DNA of 55,938 nucleotides from Halobacteriales archaeon SW_5_70_135 (GTDB lineage: Archaea; Halobacteriota; Halobacteria; Halobacteriales; SW-7-71-33): assembly GCA_003022865.1 (NCBI GenBank), contig PXSK01000014.1, positions 1-55,938 of the forward strand. The letters are read 5' to 3'. Below the pieces are notes generated by a model that was not told the DNA's origin, made no database searches, and saw only the letters and a program-made list of their open reading frames with translations. The translations under genes were made by a program, and so were the position numbers. Numbering within the stretch: position 1 is the stretch's first letter; every line of letters starts with the position of its first letter. This document shows positions 41,829 through 51,879 of the stretch, piece by piece.

Positions 41829-42131
41829 CTACTCCTCGGCGTCGGCGGTGACGGGCTCGGTGTCGACGAACTCCTCGGTCTCGCTCTGGCTCTGTGTGGT
41901 CTCGCTGCTCCCCGAGGTCGAGGCGGTCGTCGCCTCGCTGGGCTGGTCGCGCATCTCCTCGAGCTCACTCTCGACCTCCTCGCGTCCCTTCTGGAACTCG
42001 CCGATGGCCTCGCCGCTGGCGCGGGCGAGCTTGGGGATCTTGCTGGCACCGAACAACAGCACTGCGAGCAGCAACACGATCAGCAGCTCCGGCCCCCCCG
42101 GGATGCCGCCGATCTGGAGCAGTCCGAACAT
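41829..42131 (-). CDS. tatA: Sec-independent translocase protein TatA
   Basis: 100 residues. The N-terminal membrane helix PELLIVLLLAVLLFGASKIP (14-33) with the FGxxKxP hinge and the amphipathic helix KLARASGEAIGEFQKG are the TatA/TatB hallmark. The acidic Ser/Thr-rich tail is disordered. TatA forms the pore-like assembly for folded proteins. Tat is the major export route in haloarchaea, and the Tat lipoproteins at 21747 and 46608 are expected clients. Confidence 0.92.
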   Translation of the reverse strand: MFGLLQIGGIPGGPELLIVLLLAVLLFGASKIPKLARASGEAIGEFQKGREEVESELEEMRDQPSEATTASTSGSSETTQSQSETEEFVDTEPVTADAEE

Positions 42132-42194
42132 AGCGGCGATCGACGCGCACAGAATGTAGGTCTTTCGCCATCGGCGCGGCGGCCGTCCCCTCGC

Positions 42195-43367
42195 TCAGTC
42201 GCCTGCCGGCGCTCCCGGGACGGGCGAGCGCCCGGCCCACCGGCGCGCTGCCGCCCGGAGCGCCGTCTCGTCCGCCGGCAGCGGTCGCTCCGCCGTCGCC
42301 GCGTCGGCGTCGACGCCCAGCCGCTCGCAGACCTCGTCGGCCGCGACCGCGGCCATCGGCCGGTGCGTGGTGAGCTTCCCCCCGACGACGCTCGTCAGTC
42401 CGCGTTCCGTCCGTACGGCGAACCCCCGCGAGGCCTCGGTCGCGTCGTCGGTCGCGCCGTACAGAGGCCGGACCCCCCAGTACGACTCGACCACGCTCGC
42501 CGCCCGGAGTTCGGGCACGACCGCCGACAGCGACTCCCGAACGGCGGCGACCTCCGCCGCCTCGCGCGGGTAGTCGTCGGGGTCGTCGACCGGCCGGTCG
42601 GTGGTGCCGGCGACGGGGCGACCGTCGACCGGAACGAGGACGTCGCCCTCGCTCCGCGGCCGACACCGGTTCAGCACCCGTCCGACGGCCGGCCCGTCGA
42701 GGACGACCATCACGCCCCGTGAGGGGGTGACCGACAGGTCGACGCCGGCGGCCGACGCCAGCCCTCCGGCCCACGGCCCCGCCGCGTTGACGACGTGGTC
42801 GGCCGCCAGTCGCTCGCCGCTCGCCAGCGCGACTCCGGACACGCGACCGCCCTCCGTCCGCAGGTCGGCGACTTCGGCGCCGGTCCGAACCCGGGCGCCG
42901 GCGCGGTCGGCGTCGAGCGCGGTCGCCAGACAGAGCCTGACGGGACGGACGACGGCGTCGGGCACCCGCACCGCCCGCTCGACGGCCGGCGAGAGCGTCG
43001 GCTCCAGTTCGCGGGCCTCGTCGCCGCTCAGGGTCACCGTCTCGACGCCGGCGTCGGCACACGCCCGCCGGAGTCGTCCGACGTGGTCGGGGTCGGACGG
43101 CAGCGAGACGAACAGCCCGCCGGTCTCGGTCACGCAGTGCGGGGCGATCGACCGGAGCACCCGCCCCTCGCGGCGACACTCGCGGGCGCTCGCCGGGTCG
43201 CTCACGGCGTAGCGGGCGCCGCTGTGGAGCAGCCCGTGCATCCGACCGGAGGTGCCGGCGGCGATCCCGTCGCGCTCGACGAGTGTCACGTTGACGCCGC
43301 GCAGCGCCAGGTCGCGGGCGACGCCCACGCCGGTCACGCCCCCGCCGACGACGATCACTTCGGGCAT
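42195..43367 (-). CDS. FAD-dependent glycerol-3-phosphate dehydrogenase-like protein
   Basis: 390 residues. The N-terminal FAD-binding motif VIVVGGGVTGVGVARDLALR and the DAO family pattern GTSGRMHGLLHSGARYAVSD are typical of GlpA/GlpD. The C-terminal third has VESYWGVRPLYGATDDATEA and GLTSVVGGKLTTHRPMA. It lacks the C-terminal [2Fe-2S]/accessory domain of haloarchaeal GlpA (about 570 residues) and glpB/glpC are not adjacent. It may be a GlpA-like oxidoreductase for another hydroxy-acid phosphate. Confidence 0.8.
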   Translation of the reverse strand: MPEVIVVGGGVTGVGVARDLALRGVNVTLVERDGIAAGTSGRMHGLLHSGARYAVSDPASARECRREGRVLRSIAPHCVTETGGLFVSLPSDPDHVGRLRRACADAGVETVTLSGDEARELEPTLSPAVERAVRVPDAVVRPVRLCLATALDADRAGARVRTGAEVADLRTEGGRVSGVALASGERLAADHVVNAAGPWAGGLASAAGVDLSVTPSRGVMVVLDGPAVGRVLNRCRPRSEGDVLVPVDGRPVAGTTDRPVDDPDDYPREAAEVAAVRESLSAVVPELRAASVVESYWGVRPLYGATDDATEASRGFAVRTERGLTSVVGGKLTTHRPMAAVAADEVCERLGVDADAATAERPLPADETALRAAARRWAGRSPVPGAPAGD

Positions 43368-43420
43368 ACCGCACGCTTCGTGCGGTCACTCAAACCGCTT
43401 TCCACACCGTCCCGCCCGAC

Positions 43421-43663
43421 TCACACCAGCCGGTCGAGCACGGACGCCCGGAGCACGGTGAACCAGACGACGAAGCCGGCCCCCAGCACGACGAGCACGA
43501 GCCCGACCTGCCAGGGGAGCCGCCGGGCGAACGCCGGGTAGAGAAGCGCCGCCAGCAGCATGGTCACGGCCAGGGACAGCTCGGCCAGGTTCAGAACCGT
43601 CGCCGCCGGATACGCCTCGTAGGTCTCCCGCCAGCCCTCCACCCACGACGAGAGCGGTCCCAT
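43421..43663 (-). CDS. Small two-helix membrane protein
   Basis: 80 residues from ATG at 43663 (MGPLSSWVEGWRETYEAYPA). Two helices: AATVLNLAELSLAVTMLLAA and WQVGLVLVVLGAGFVVWFTV. The frame is open far upstream, but composition changes at this ATG, so the short form is chosen. It sits between hpt and the GlpA-like gene on the same strand. Confidence 0.6.
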   Translation of the reverse strand: MGPLSSWVEGWRETYEAYPAATVLNLAELSLAVTMLLAALLYPAFARRLPWQVGLVLVVLGAGFVVWFTVLRASVLDRLV

Positions 43664-43770
43664 CGGTCTACGCTGGGTCGAGCGCCCCCTTCTGCGTTGT
43701 GCTCGCTCGGAGGGCGGGGAGGACCTGTGGCGGCTCCGGGCGGTCCGGGTCGACGGCGCGTCCGTGACGG

Positions 43771-44343
43771 TCAGTCGGAGACGGTCTGACCGTCGACGAT
43801 GCGGAGGTCGCCGCCCTCGACGTCGACCGTGACGAGGGTCTTCACGTCGTAGCCGGCCTCGCGGACGGCGTCGCTGCCGCCGACCTTCTCGATGACGGCG
43901 ACGCTGTCGGCGATGTCGGCACCGATATCCTCCAGCGCCCGGAGGATGGCGGCCATCGTCCCGCCGGTCGAGAGCACGTCGTCGAGCACCAGCACGCGGT
44001 CGCCGGCGTGGACGTCGTTGATGAACATCTCGCTCTCGCTGTAGCCGGTCTGCTGGTGCAGCGCCACCTCCCCGTCGAGACCGTAGGAGCGCTTGCGGAC
44101 GACGACCAGCGGGATGTCGGTCATCAGCGAGACCGCGGTGGAGATGTGGATGCCCATCGCCTCGGGGGTGACGATGCGGTCGACGTCCTCCAGCTCGGCG
44201 CGACGGATGATGCCGATGACGACCTCCCGCATCAGCTCGGGTTCGAGCATCGGGACGCCGTCGCTGATCGGGTGGACGAAGTAGTGGTAGCCCTCCTTCT
44301 CGACGATGGGCGCTTCGAGCAGTGACTGCTCCAACCTCTCCAT
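43771..44343 (-). CDS. hpt: Hypoxanthine/guanine phosphoribosyltransferase
   Basis: 190 residues, a type I PRTase. The PRPP-binding loop is [20 protein letters not shown] (about 121-140). The flexible loop region [17 protein letters not shown] precedes it, and [20 protein letters not shown] carries the hood/PPi loop. This is the archaeal HGPRT group, similar in length to adenine PRTases. It salvages hypoxanthine or guanine. The start at 44343 is supported by [19 protein letters not shown], typical of the family. Confidence 0.9.
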   Translation of the reverse strand: MERLEQSLLEAPIVEKEGYHYFVHPISDGVPMLEPELMREVVIGIIRRAELEDVDRIVTPEAMGIHISTAVSLMTDIPLVVVRKRSYGLDGEVALHQQTGYSESEMFINDVHAGDRVLVLDDVLSTGGTMAAILRALEDIGADIADSVAVIEKVGGSDAVREAGYDVKTLVTVDVEGGDLRIVDGQTVSD

Positions 44344-44397
44344 GTCCGGGGGTACGCGACCCGGGCGTAAAAGGTGGCGATCGACGCCCCTGCGGTC

Positions 44398-44793
44398 TCA
44401 CTCCTCGGTCAGCGCGGCCAGGGCGCGGTCGGCGGCGTCGCCGACGTCGACGCCGTTGCGACGGGCGTAGACGACCGCGGCGGCCTCGACCGACACCGCC
44501 AGTTCCCGCTGGAGCTCGTTGATCCGGGCGACGGCGGTCTGTTTCTCGTGACCGGCGTCGACCAGTCGCTCGAGGACGCGCTCGAACGGCGAGCGCTCCC
44601 GCAGCATCGCGTCCTCGGGCGTGAAGTCGTCGGGGACCTCGACGGCGGTGGGGTCGAACGTCGCGACCAGCTTGTCGTCCTCGCGGCCGACCAGTCCCTC
44701 GCCGACGGCGACGTCGACCAGACGCTTCGCCTGGTCCGGCGAGAACCAGTCGCGGTCGAGCGACAGCGCGACCACGAACTCGCTCTGACCCAT
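44398..44793 (-). CDS. DUF2240 family protein
   Basis: 131 residues from ATG at 44793. The opening FVVALSLDRDWFSPDQAKRL and VDVAVGEGLVGREDDKLVAT form a winged-helix-like domain. A helical C-terminus (PFERVLERLVDAGHEKQTAV, AVYARRNGVDVGDAADRALA) follows. It matches the archaeal DUF2240 family, whose function is unknown. The gene is 54 bases before hpt on the same strand, so the two may be co-transcribed. Confidence 0.8.
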   Translation of the reverse strand: MGQSEFVVALSLDRDWFSPDQAKRLVDVAVGEGLVGREDDKLVATFDPTAVEVPDDFTPEDAMLRERSPFERVLERLVDAGHEKQTAVARINELQRELAVSVEAAAVVYARRNGVDVGDAADRALAALTEE

Positions 44794-44972
44794 CCGCCGG
44801 GTTCCGCGCTGGCGGAACGGGGCGGCGACCGTCACCCTGAGGCTCACGTCTCTCACAGCCGACGAGCCCGGCATAGTGGTGACGGTTCCGGCCGGACACG
44901 GGATCCAGTCTCGCCCCGCCCGGGCTGGTCCGGTTTCGGGGCGTTGAAGTAGCCCGTCGCCGCAGTTCGGGT

Positions 44973-45341
44973 ATGGACCACGGAGACTCCACGCGGCGAC
45001 GCACCGGCGGCCGCCGCAAGCCGGCGAGCGACCGCAAGAAACACCAGGTCGGTCGCGAGCCGACGGAGACGACCGTCGGCGAGTCGCGCCTGAAGACCGT
45101 CGACGCCCGCGGCGACACACGGAAGGTTCGGGTGCTCCGGACCGACGAGGCAAACGTCGCCACCGGCGGCGAGACCGTCCGAGCGACGATCGAGGACGTC
45201 GTCGAGAACGACGCTGACCCCAACTACGCCCGTCGAAACATCCTCACGAAGGGCGCCGTTCTGGAGACGAGCGAGGGTCGCGCGCGGGTCACCTCCCGGC
45301 CCGGTCAGAGCGGCCAGGTCGACGCCGTCCTGCTCGACTAA
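44973..45341 (+). CDS. rps8e: Ribosomal protein S8e
   Basis: 122 residues, the archaeal size. The basic N-terminus RRRTGGRRKPASDRKKHQVG and the segments TRKVRVLRTDEANVA and NYARRNILTKGAVLET are characteristic. S8e is an archaeal/eukaryotic small-subunit protein. It is divergent from DUF2240 and its stop overlaps the convergent PhoU-like gene by four bases. Confidence 0.95.
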   Translation: MDHGDSTRRRTGGRRKPASDRKKHQVGREPTETTVGESRLKTVDARGDTRKVRVLRTDEANVATGGETVRATIEDVVENDADPNYARRNILTKGAVLETSEGRARVTSRPGQSGQVDAVLLD

Positions 45342-46303
45342 GGGGTAGGGGCGGCGCGCTGGAGCGCGTTCTCGGCGATGTTGCCGCCGTAGTCGGCGGC
45401 CCGGGAGAGCGAGTCGACGACGAGTCCGAGCGACTGCGCCTGTCGCGGCTCCAGGTCGACCTCGCGGATCACGTCGTCGGCGTCGCGGGTGCGCTCCTCG
45501 ACCTCCGGAATGCCGGCACGGGCGGCGTTCGCCAGGTCGGTCGCCTCGTCGTCGCCGTCGGTGAACAGCGCGTCCATCGCCTCCTCGATGATGGCGGCGG
45601 CCTCGGCGTGCAGTTCGCCCAGGGCGTCGGTCACCTCCGGCGCCACGGCGTCGAGTTCGAGGGCGTGGTCGGCGATCTTCGCGGCGTGGTCGGCGATCCG
45701 CTCGAGCTGGCGGGCCGAGGAGTGGTAGTCGAAGCAGTCCTCTCGCGGGACGCCGATCTCCTCGGCGGCCAGCGGCGAGCGAAGCGTCGTCCGGAAGATG
45801 CGGGCGACCGCGTACCAGAGCCGGTCGACGTCCTCGTCGCGCTCGACGACGTCCTGCGCGAGGTCGTCGTCGTCCTCCACGAGCGCCGTGACGGCGTCTT
45901 CGAGCATCGACCGGGCGATCAGCCGCATGCGCGTCACCGCGTTGCGGATCGACAGCTCCGAGGAGTCGAGTAGGTCCTGGACCACGACGCTGTCGTTCGT
46001 CTCCTCGAGCACCTCGACGCCGACCAGCCCCTGGACGGCCTCGCGGATGGCGCGGCGCTGGTCGGTGGTGATCCGCCCCGACTCCAGGCGGACGACGTCG
46101 AAACCGCTGACGTACATCGTCATCACGGCACGAACGAGCTCGTCGCCGGTCAGGTCGGCGACGTCCGTCCGGCCCTCCGTGCGCTCGCGTTCGGACTTCG
46201 GCGTCAGCAACAGGGCGTCGTCCTCGGGGTAGAACTCGATGACACTCCCCGCGCTCACGCCGTTGTCGGTCGCCCAGTCCTTCGGCAGCGACGTTGCGAT
46301 CAC
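45338..46303 (-). CDS. AbrB-PhoU phosphate uptake regulator
   Basis: 321 residues from GTG at 46303. The N-terminus SLPKDWATDNGVSAGSVIEF, then LLLTPKS, is an AbrB/SpoVT-type DNA-binding domain lacking its usual first strand. Two PhoU helical domains follow (MRLIARSMLEDAVTALVEDD; ARQLERIADHAAKIADHALE; LGLVVDSLSRAADYGGNIAE). Such AbrB-PhoU fusions are the typical haloarchaeal phosphate regulators. It is divergent from pstS. An in-frame stop just upstream and a TATA box (46321-46328) fix the start. Confidence 0.85.
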   Translation of the reverse strand: MIATSLPKDWATDNGVSAGSVIEFYPEDDALLLTPKSERERTEGRTDVADLTGDELVRAVMTMYVSGFDVVRLESGRITTDQRRAIREAVQGLVGVEVLEETNDSVVVQDLLDSSELSIRNAVTRMRLIARSMLEDAVTALVEDDDDLAQDVVERDEDVDRLWYAVARIFRTTLRSPLAAEEIGVPREDCFDYHSSARQLERIADHAAKIADHALELDAVAPEVTDALGELHAEAAAIIEEAMDALFTDGDDEATDLANAARAGIPEVEERTRDADDVIREVDLEPRQAQSLGLVVDSLSRAADYGGNIAENALQRAAPTP

Positions 46304-46607
46304 AATAAATCATTCCATCACTATATACTGGCCGGCCGGGTCGACTGGAGACACCGGTCGTGGTCCCCGAATACGTACCCCCGCGCGTCGAGAGGAACGG
46401 CCGACCCAGTCCTCGCGTGTGCCGCGTGCACGCGCTCGGACCGCCGGGAACCCGCCGGAACGTCGGGCGTCGAGCCGCCGCACGGCCGCGAGCTGGACCG
46501 CCGGCACGGCGACGGACCGAGCGAACGACTCGATATACGATCTGATACCCCGAAATATATAGTAAACATAGCAGAGTATTTACTCGGGATCTGTCTGGTC
46601 TCGGGTG
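46304..46607. promoter_or_regulatory. Divergent promoter region phoU-like/pstS
   Basis: This 304-base gap has no gene. CTATATAC (46321-46328) serves the minus-strand regulator as a leaderless TATA box. For pstS, ATATATAG lies at 46555-46562, about 50 bases before the ATG. Just after it GAGTA-TT-TACTC (46574-46585) is a perfect inverted repeat at the likely transcript start. That repeat is a good candidate for a phosphate-responsive operator, possibly bound by the AbrB domain of the neighbour. Confidence 0.6.
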
Positions 46608-47603
46608 ATGTCGGACGACATCTCTTCGAGGGTATCGCGGCGCAAGTTCATCGCGGCGGCCGGCGCCGGCGGAGTTCTCGCACTGGCCGGCTGCACGGAT
46701 GGCGGCGACGGCGGTGACGGCGGCGGGAACCTCTCCGGTGAGATCTTCGTCACGGGCAGCAGCACGGTGTTCCCGCTGGCGGTGGAGGTCGCCGACCGGT
46801 TCGAGCGGATGCACGAGGACGTGTCGACGAGCGTCGAGCGGACCGGCTCCGGCGGCGGCTTCGAGAACTTCTTCTGTCCCGGCGACTCCGACATCAACAA
46901 TGCCTCGCGGCCGATCAAGGACAGCGAGTTGGAGAACTGCCGGAGCAGCGGCGTCGAGCCGGTCGAGCTGAAGGTGGCGACCGACGCGCTGACGGTCATC
47001 GTCAACAACGAGAACGACTTCGCGACGGAGCTGACCTTCGACCAGCTGGCGCAGATCTGGGGGCCGGACGCCGGCGCGGACCAGACCTGGGCCGACATCG
47101 ACCCCGACTGGCCCGACGAGGAGGTCAACCGCTTCGGCGCCGCGACGACCTCGGGCACCTTCGACTTCTTCACCGAGACGGTCAACGGCGAGGAGGGCGT
47201 ACACACGCAGGACTACTCCCCGACCGAGCAGGACCGCAACATCGTCCAGGGTGTCCAGGGTGACCCGTACGGGATCGGCTACTTCGGGTTCTCGTACTAC
47301 TTCAACAACCAGGACGCGGCGACGGCCGTCGCCGTCAGCGAGACCGGCGACGAGTTCTTCCTCCCGTCGCTGGAGAACGCGGCCAGCGACGACTACCCGC
47401 TGGCGCGCCCGCTATTCACCTACCCCGACAGGAACCGGCTCACCGAGGACCGTATCGCCGAGTTCTGTCGGTTCTTCGTCGAGAAGTCCACCTCCAAGGA
47501 GATCGTCGCCGACACGGTCGGCTACGTGCCGAACACGGACTCGAAGGCCAGCGAGGTCATGGAGACGCTCGAGTCGGCCGTCGACGAGGCGAACTCCGGC
47601 TAA
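46608..47603 (+). CDS. pstS: Phosphate ABC transporter substrate-binding lipoprotein PstS
   Basis: 331 residues from ATG at 46608 (GTG three bases earlier is possible). Tat signal SRRKFIAAAGAGGVLALAG then C (lipobox). The phosphate-site loops are visible: IFVTGSSTVFPLAVEVADRF near the N-terminus and DINNASRPIKDSELE, with TTSGTFDFFTETVNGEEG further on, the usual T-S-G-T-x-D/E. It catches phosphate outside the cell and hands it to PstCA. Confidence 0.95.
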   Translation: MSDDISSRVSRRKFIAAAGAGGVLALAGCTDGGDGGDGGGNLSGEIFVTGSSTVFPLAVEVADRFERMHEDVSTSVERTGSGGGFENFFCPGDSDINNASRPIKDSELENCRSSGVEPVELKVATDALTVIVNNENDFATELTFDQLAQIWGPDAGADQTWADIDPDWPDEEVNRFGAATTSGTFDFFTETVNGEEGVHTQDYSPTEQDRNIVQGVQGDPYGIGYFGFSYYFNNQDAATAVAVSETGDEFFLPSLENAASDDYPLARPLFTYPDRNRLTEDRIAEFCRFFVEKSTSKEIVADTVGYVPNTDSKASEVMETLESAVDEANSG

Positions 47604-47697
47604 ATGGCAGCCCCCGGTGTCACCGTCACGATCCACCAATGGACCGGACACGACCTTACGTGAGCTTTTTGAGAGCGTGTGGCGACCGACAGCACAG

Positions 47698-48645
47698 ATG
47701 AACGACGCACGAGGAGAGATGGACCTCTCGGGGGACCGCGGCTTCCAGGACGTGCGCGAGTCGGTCTATCACGTCGTCCTCCTGGCGTGTGCGGTCGTCT
47801 CGGTGCTCACCACGATCGGCATCGTCTACTCGCTGGCGGCGCCGTCGGTCGCGTTCTTCGCCGAGGTGAGCGCCGCGGAGTTCTTCACCGCCACCGAGTT
47901 CAACGTCAACATCCAGCCGATCACGTTCGGCGTGCTCCCGCTCGCGTTCGGGACGATAATCGTGACCGTCGGTGCGGCGGCGGTGGCACTCCCGCTCGGT
48001 CTGCTCACCGCGATCTACCTCAGCGAGTACGCCGACAGCCGCACGCGAGCGGTGCTGAAGCCGATGCTCGAAGTGCTGGCCGGCATCCCGACGGTCGTCT
48101 ACGGCTACTTCGCGCTGGTGTACGTCACCCCCTTTCTCGACGGCGTCCTCCCGGTCGAGTTGAACACGTTCAACGTGCTGTCGGCGTCGCTGGTGATGGG
48201 CGTCATGATCGTCCCGATGGTGTCGTCGATAAGCGAGGACAGTATGAGCGCGGTGCCGGACACGCTCCGGCAGGGCGCCTACGGGCTCGGAGCGACGAAG
48301 TTCAAGGTGTCGACGAGAGTCGTCGTCCCCGCAGCCGTCTCGGGGATCGCCTCCTCGTACATCCTGGCGATCTCCCGTGCGGTCGGCGAGACGATGATCG
48401 TCGTGGTCGCCGCCGGCAACCTGCCGAACTTCCCGTCCGGTCCCGGCGACGTCCTCCCGAAGTTCTTCGAACAGACCCAGACGATGACGGCGGCGATGGT
48501 CGAGGTGCTGACCAGCGAGATCGGTGGCGGCACCGTCGCCTACAGGTCCGTCTTCGCGATCGGGCTCACCCTGTTCGGCATGACGTTCGCGCTGAACCTG
48601 GTCAGTGACTTCGTCGCCGAGCGGTATCGGGAGGAGTACGACTGA
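47698..48645 (+). CDS. pstC: Phosphate ABC transporter permease PstC
   Basis: 315 residues, six membrane helices, e.g. VVLLACAVVSVLTTIGIVYS and ITFGVLPLAFGTIIVTVGAA. The EAA loop, which docks to PstB, reads VPDTLRQGAYGLGATKFKVS. AISRAVGETMIVVVAAGN is the next conserved segment. It begins 94 bases after pstS and its stop overlaps the pstA start by one base (TGATG). Confidence 0.93.
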   Translation: MNDARGEMDLSGDRGFQDVRESVYHVVLLACAVVSVLTTIGIVYSLAAPSVAFFAEVSAAEFFTATEFNVNIQPITFGVLPLAFGTIIVTVGAAAVALPLGLLTAIYLSEYADSRTRAVLKPMLEVLAGIPTVVYGYFALVYVTPFLDGVLPVELNTFNVLSASLVMGVMIVPMVSSISEDSMSAVPDTLRQGAYGLGATKFKVSTRVVVPAAVSGIASSYILAISRAVGETMIVVVAAGNLPNFPSGPGDVLPKFFEQTQTMTAAMVEVLTSEIGGGTVAYRSVFAIGLTLFGMTFALNLVSDFVAERYREEYD

Positions 48646-50282
48646 TGACGACCGACACCAACACCGACACCGACACCGTAGAGAGCGTCGACCCTGGGCT
48701 CGGGCGAGTGAGCCGGCTCCGTGGTGCCGTCTTCAGGTACGTCACCTTCGTCGCCTCGCTCGTCGGGGTCGCCTCGCTCGGCGTGTTGCTGGCGTACGTC
48801 TTCTGGGACGCGCTCGGGATGGACTCCGCGCAGCCGGGGTGGTACGCCGGCTTCTTCCTGCTCGTCGTCGCTCCGTTCGTCGGGTTCGTTCTCCGGGCTC
48901 GCACCGACGCCGTCGCCGGCGAGGTCGCGTTGGAGCTGTTCGCGACGGTCGCCGGCGGGATACAGGGCGGCTTCGCTCTCGTCGTGGTACTCGACGTGAT
49001 CGCCGGCGTCGACGTGTGGCTGAGCTACTTCCTGACGACGATCGGCCCGGCCGTGGCCGTCTACCTCTACGGCCGTCTGAACCGGGCGGCGTCCTGGACG
49101 GGACTCGGTATTCTCGCGACGGGACTGCTCGGTCCGGTCGCCGGGACGCTCCTCATCGGTCGGATCGACGTCGTCGTGTCCGGCGTCGGCGCTCCGGGAA
49201 TCTACCTGCTGACGGTGACGCTGCCGGCGGCTCTCGGTGTCGGACTGCTGGTCGACCGCAATGAGGACCTCGGCGACGGCCGGTGGGCCACGCTCGCGCT
49301 GTTCGCTCTCGGCGTCGCCGGGGTCCTCGCGGCAGACGCCGTCCCGGGCGTCTCTCGGTCGGTGTGGCAGCTGTTCGTCGCCAGCTTCGCCGCCCCGACG
49401 GGCTACGTCGTCGCGAGGAACCTCGCCGACCAAGAGCGGTGGTCCGGCCTCGCCGGGCCGGGCGCGCTCGTCGTCGGCGCCGGCGTCCTGCTTCTCGTCG
49501 ACGGTCCACTCGGACTCGTCGGTCCGTCGCCGTGGTTCGACTGGCAGTTCCTCACGTCCCCGCCGAGTCTCACCGACCCCTCGACGGCGGGCGTCTACGC
49601 GCCGATCGTCGGCTCGGTGTTCGTCATCGTGCTGGTGGCCGTCTTCACCCTCTTTCTCGGGGTCGGCGCGGCGCTCTACCTGGAGGAGTACGCCGGTTCC
49701 AGCGGTCTCCGGGGCGCCGTCGCCCGGCTGGTTCGCATCAACATCTCGAATCTCGCCGGCGTGCCGTCGGTCGTCTACGGGCTGCTCGGACTGGCCGTGT
49801 TCGCCCGGCTGATCGGCACGGGGATCGGGACAGTGCTGACGGCGGCACTGACGCTGTCACTGCTCATTCTGCCGATCGTCATCATCTCCGCCCGGGAGGC
49901 GATCGCCGCCGTCCCCGACTCTCAGCGGCGGGCCTCCTACGGGATGGGGGCGACCCGCTGGCAGACCGTCAGAAACGTCGTGCTCCCGCGGTCGCTGCCG
50001 GGCATCATGACCGGAACGATACTCGCGCTGGGACGGGCGATCGGCGAGACTGCGCCGCTGCTGATGATCGGCGTCCCGGCGTTCCGGCGGGACGAGCCGA
50101 CGGGACTGTTCACCCGGACCGGCGCACTGCCGCGACAGGTGTTCACCTGGGCGGACAATCCCAATCCGGAGTTCCAGTACGGCGTCCTGGCCGCCGGCGT
50201 GGTGACGCTGCTCGTCGTCCTGCTGACGATGAACTCGATCGCAATCCTGATCAGGAACAAGTACGAGCGAGGTGACGTGTGA
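48645..50282 (+). CDS. pstA: Phosphate ABC transporter permease PstA, with long N-terminal extension
   Basis: 545 residues. The last ~240 form the standard permease ([23 protein letters not shown] loop [40 protein letters not shown]). The first ~300 add about seven more hydrophobic helices (e.g. [40 protein letters not shown]) not found in bacterial PstA but common in haloarchaeal ones. The extension's role is unknown. It overlaps pstC and pstB by one base each. Confidence 0.92.
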   Translation: MTTDTNTDTDTVESVDPGLGRVSRLRGAVFRYVTFVASLVGVASLGVLLAYVFWDALGMDSAQPGWYAGFFLLVVAPFVGFVLRARTDAVAGEVALELFATVAGGIQGGFALVVVLDVIAGVDVWLSYFLTTIGPAVAVYLYGRLNRAASWTGLGILATGLLGPVAGTLLIGRIDVVVSGVGAPGIYLLTVTLPAALGVGLLVDRNEDLGDGRWATLALFALGVAGVLAADAVPGVSRSVWQLFVASFAAPTGYVVARNLADQERWSGLAGPGALVVGAGVLLLVDGPLGLVGPSPWFDWQFLTSPPSLTDPSTAGVYAPIVGSVFVIVLVAVFTLFLGVGAALYLEEYAGSSGLRGAVARLVRINISNLAGVPSVVYGLLGLAVFARLIGTGIGTVLTAALTLSLLILPIVIISAREAIAAVPDSQRRASYGMGATRWQTVRNVVLPRSLPGIMTGTILALGRAIGETAPLLMIGVPAFRRDEPTGLFTRTGALPRQVFTWADNPNPEFQYGVLAAGVVTLLVVLLTMNSIAILIRNKYERGDV

Positions 50283-51190
50283 TGGCCAAGGAGAACACGG
50301 AGGTGGACGCCGAACGGGAGACCCGGACGGAGCGGACACGGGCGGGCGACCCCACCGACACGGCTCCGGACCAGCTCATATCGACGGACCCCGGACGGGA
50401 GGGCGTCGCCGAACAGGACGACGAGCCGTCCGGAGCGACGGAGACGGTCATCGAGGCCCACGGTCTCGACGTCTACTACGGCGAGACGCGGGCGCTCGAC
50501 GACGTGACCATAGAGATCCCGTCGAACCGCGTCACCGCGATGATCGGTCCCTCGGGCTGTGGGAAGTCGACGTTCCTGCGGTGTATCAACCGGATGAACG
50601 ACCTCATCGACGTCGCCCGGGTCGAGGGTGACCTGCTGTTTGACGGCGTCGACGTCTACGCCGACGACGTCGACCCGGTGGCACTGCGCCGGCACGTCGG
50701 GATGGTGTTCCAGCATCCCAACCCGTTCCCGAAGAGCATCTACGACAACGTCGCCTACGGCCTGCGCGTCCAGGGCGACACCGACGACCTCGACGGGCGC
50801 GTCGAGCAGGCGCTGCGCCGTGCCGCCCTCTGGGAGGAGGTCAGCGACCGCCTGGACGACAGCGCGCTCGACCTCTCCGGCGGCCAGCAACAGCGACTCT
50901 GCATCGCCCGCGCCATCGCCGTCGACCCCGCCGTGATCCTGATGGACGAGCCCGCGAGCGCGCTCGACCCCATCGCCACGTCGAAGATCGAAGACCTCAT
51001 CGACGAACTCGCCGAGTCCTACACCGTCGTCATCGTCACCCACAACATGCAACAGGCCGCCCGCATCTCCGACCGCACCGCCGTCTTCCTCACCGGCGGC
51101 GAGCTCGTCGAGGTCGGTCCCACCCGCGAGATCTTCGAGGACCCCGAGGAGGACCGCGTCGAGGACTACATCACCGGGAAGTTCGGATAA
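50282..51190 (+). CDS. pstB: Phosphate ABC transporter ATP-binding protein PstB
   Basis: 302 residues from ATG at 50282. A disordered acidic extension of about 55 residues precedes the ATPase. Walker [18 protein letters not shown]-loop: [20 protein letters not shown]; signature: [17 protein letters not shown]; Walker [16 protein letters not shown]-loop: [16 protein letters not shown]. The [16 protein letters not shown] segment is specific to PstB. It powers PstCA. Its TAA shares a base with the phoU start. Confidence 0.95.
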   Translation: MAKENTEVDAERETRTERTRAGDPTDTAPDQLISTDPGREGVAEQDDEPSGATETVIEAHGLDVYYGETRALDDVTIEIPSNRVTAMIGPSGCGKSTFLRCINRMNDLIDVARVEGDLLFDGVDVYADDVDPVALRRHVGMVFQHPNPFPKSIYDNVAYGLRVQGDTDDLDGRVEQALRRAALWEEVSDRLDDSALDLSGGQQQRLCIARAIAVDPAVILMDEPASALDPIATSKIEDLIDELAESYTVVIVTHNMQQAARISDRTAVFLTGGELVEVGPTREIFEDPEEDRVEDYITGKFG

Positions 51191-51855
51191 TGAGTCGCGA
51201 GAGCTACCAGGAGCAGATCGACGAACTGCGCGCCAGCGTCGTCGAGATGAGCGAGGTCGTCGTCGACCAGCTGCGCACGGCCATCGAGGCCGTCGAACAC
51301 CGCGACGGCGACCTCGGTCGCGAAGCCGAGGAGCGCGACGCCGACGTGAACCGTCGCTACCTCGCCATCGAGAGTGACTGCGTCGACCTCCTGGCGCTGC
51401 AACAGCCCGTCGCCGGCGATCTGCGGTTTATCGTCGCCTCGTTCAAGATCGTCACCGACCTGGAGCGGGTGGGCGACCTGGCGACCAACCTCGGCCAATA
51501 CGCCGCGGCCGCCGAGCGCGACCGCTATCCCGCCGTCGACGTCGGACAGATCGGCACCGTCGCCGCCGAGATGGTCGAGGACGCCACCCACGCCTACGCC
51601 GACGAGGACGCCGACCTCTGCCGGGAGATCGACGCCCGCGACGACTACCTCGACGACCTGTGTGGCCGCGCCTCCCGAACCGTCACCGAGGAGCTGCTCA
51701 CCGCCGACAGCCCGGACGACATCGAGGCCGTCGTCGCTGACGTCCGCCGACTGCTGCTGACCGTCCGCGACTTGGAACGGGTCGGCGACCACGCCGTCAA
51801 TGTGGCGGGACGAACGCTGTACGCCGTCGAGAACAGCGAAGAACTGCTGCGGTGA
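51190..51855 (+). CDS. phoU: Phosphate signalling protein PhoU
   Basis: 221 residues with two three-helix PhoU repeats. Each carries the metal-binding E-R-x-G-D motif: DLERVGDLATNLGQYAAAAE (about 93) and DLERVGDHAVNVAGRTLYAV (about 194). PhoU damps Pst uptake when phosphate is plentiful. It closes the pst operon. It is a plain PhoU without the DNA-binding domain of the neighbour at 45338, so the region has two PhoU types. Confidence 0.93.
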   Translation: MSRESYQEQIDELRASVVEMSEVVVDQLRTAIEAVEHRDGDLGREAEERDADVNRRYLAIESDCVDLLALQQPVAGDLRFIVASFKIVTDLERVGDLATNLGQYAAAAERDRYPAVDVGQIGTVAAEMVEDATHAYADEDADLCREIDARDDYLDDLCGRASRTVTEELLTADSPDDIEAVVADVRRLLLTVRDLERVGDHAVNVAGRTLYAVENSEELLR

Positions 51856-51879
51856 GACCCACAGTCCTTGGACCGAGGA

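Noticed and set aside
44853-47204. Minus-strand 783-codon frame across pstS, the promoter and the AbrB-PhoU gene
   Set aside because: It crosses three well-supported features, including a promoter region, and its product is Arg/Pro/Gly-rich without domains.
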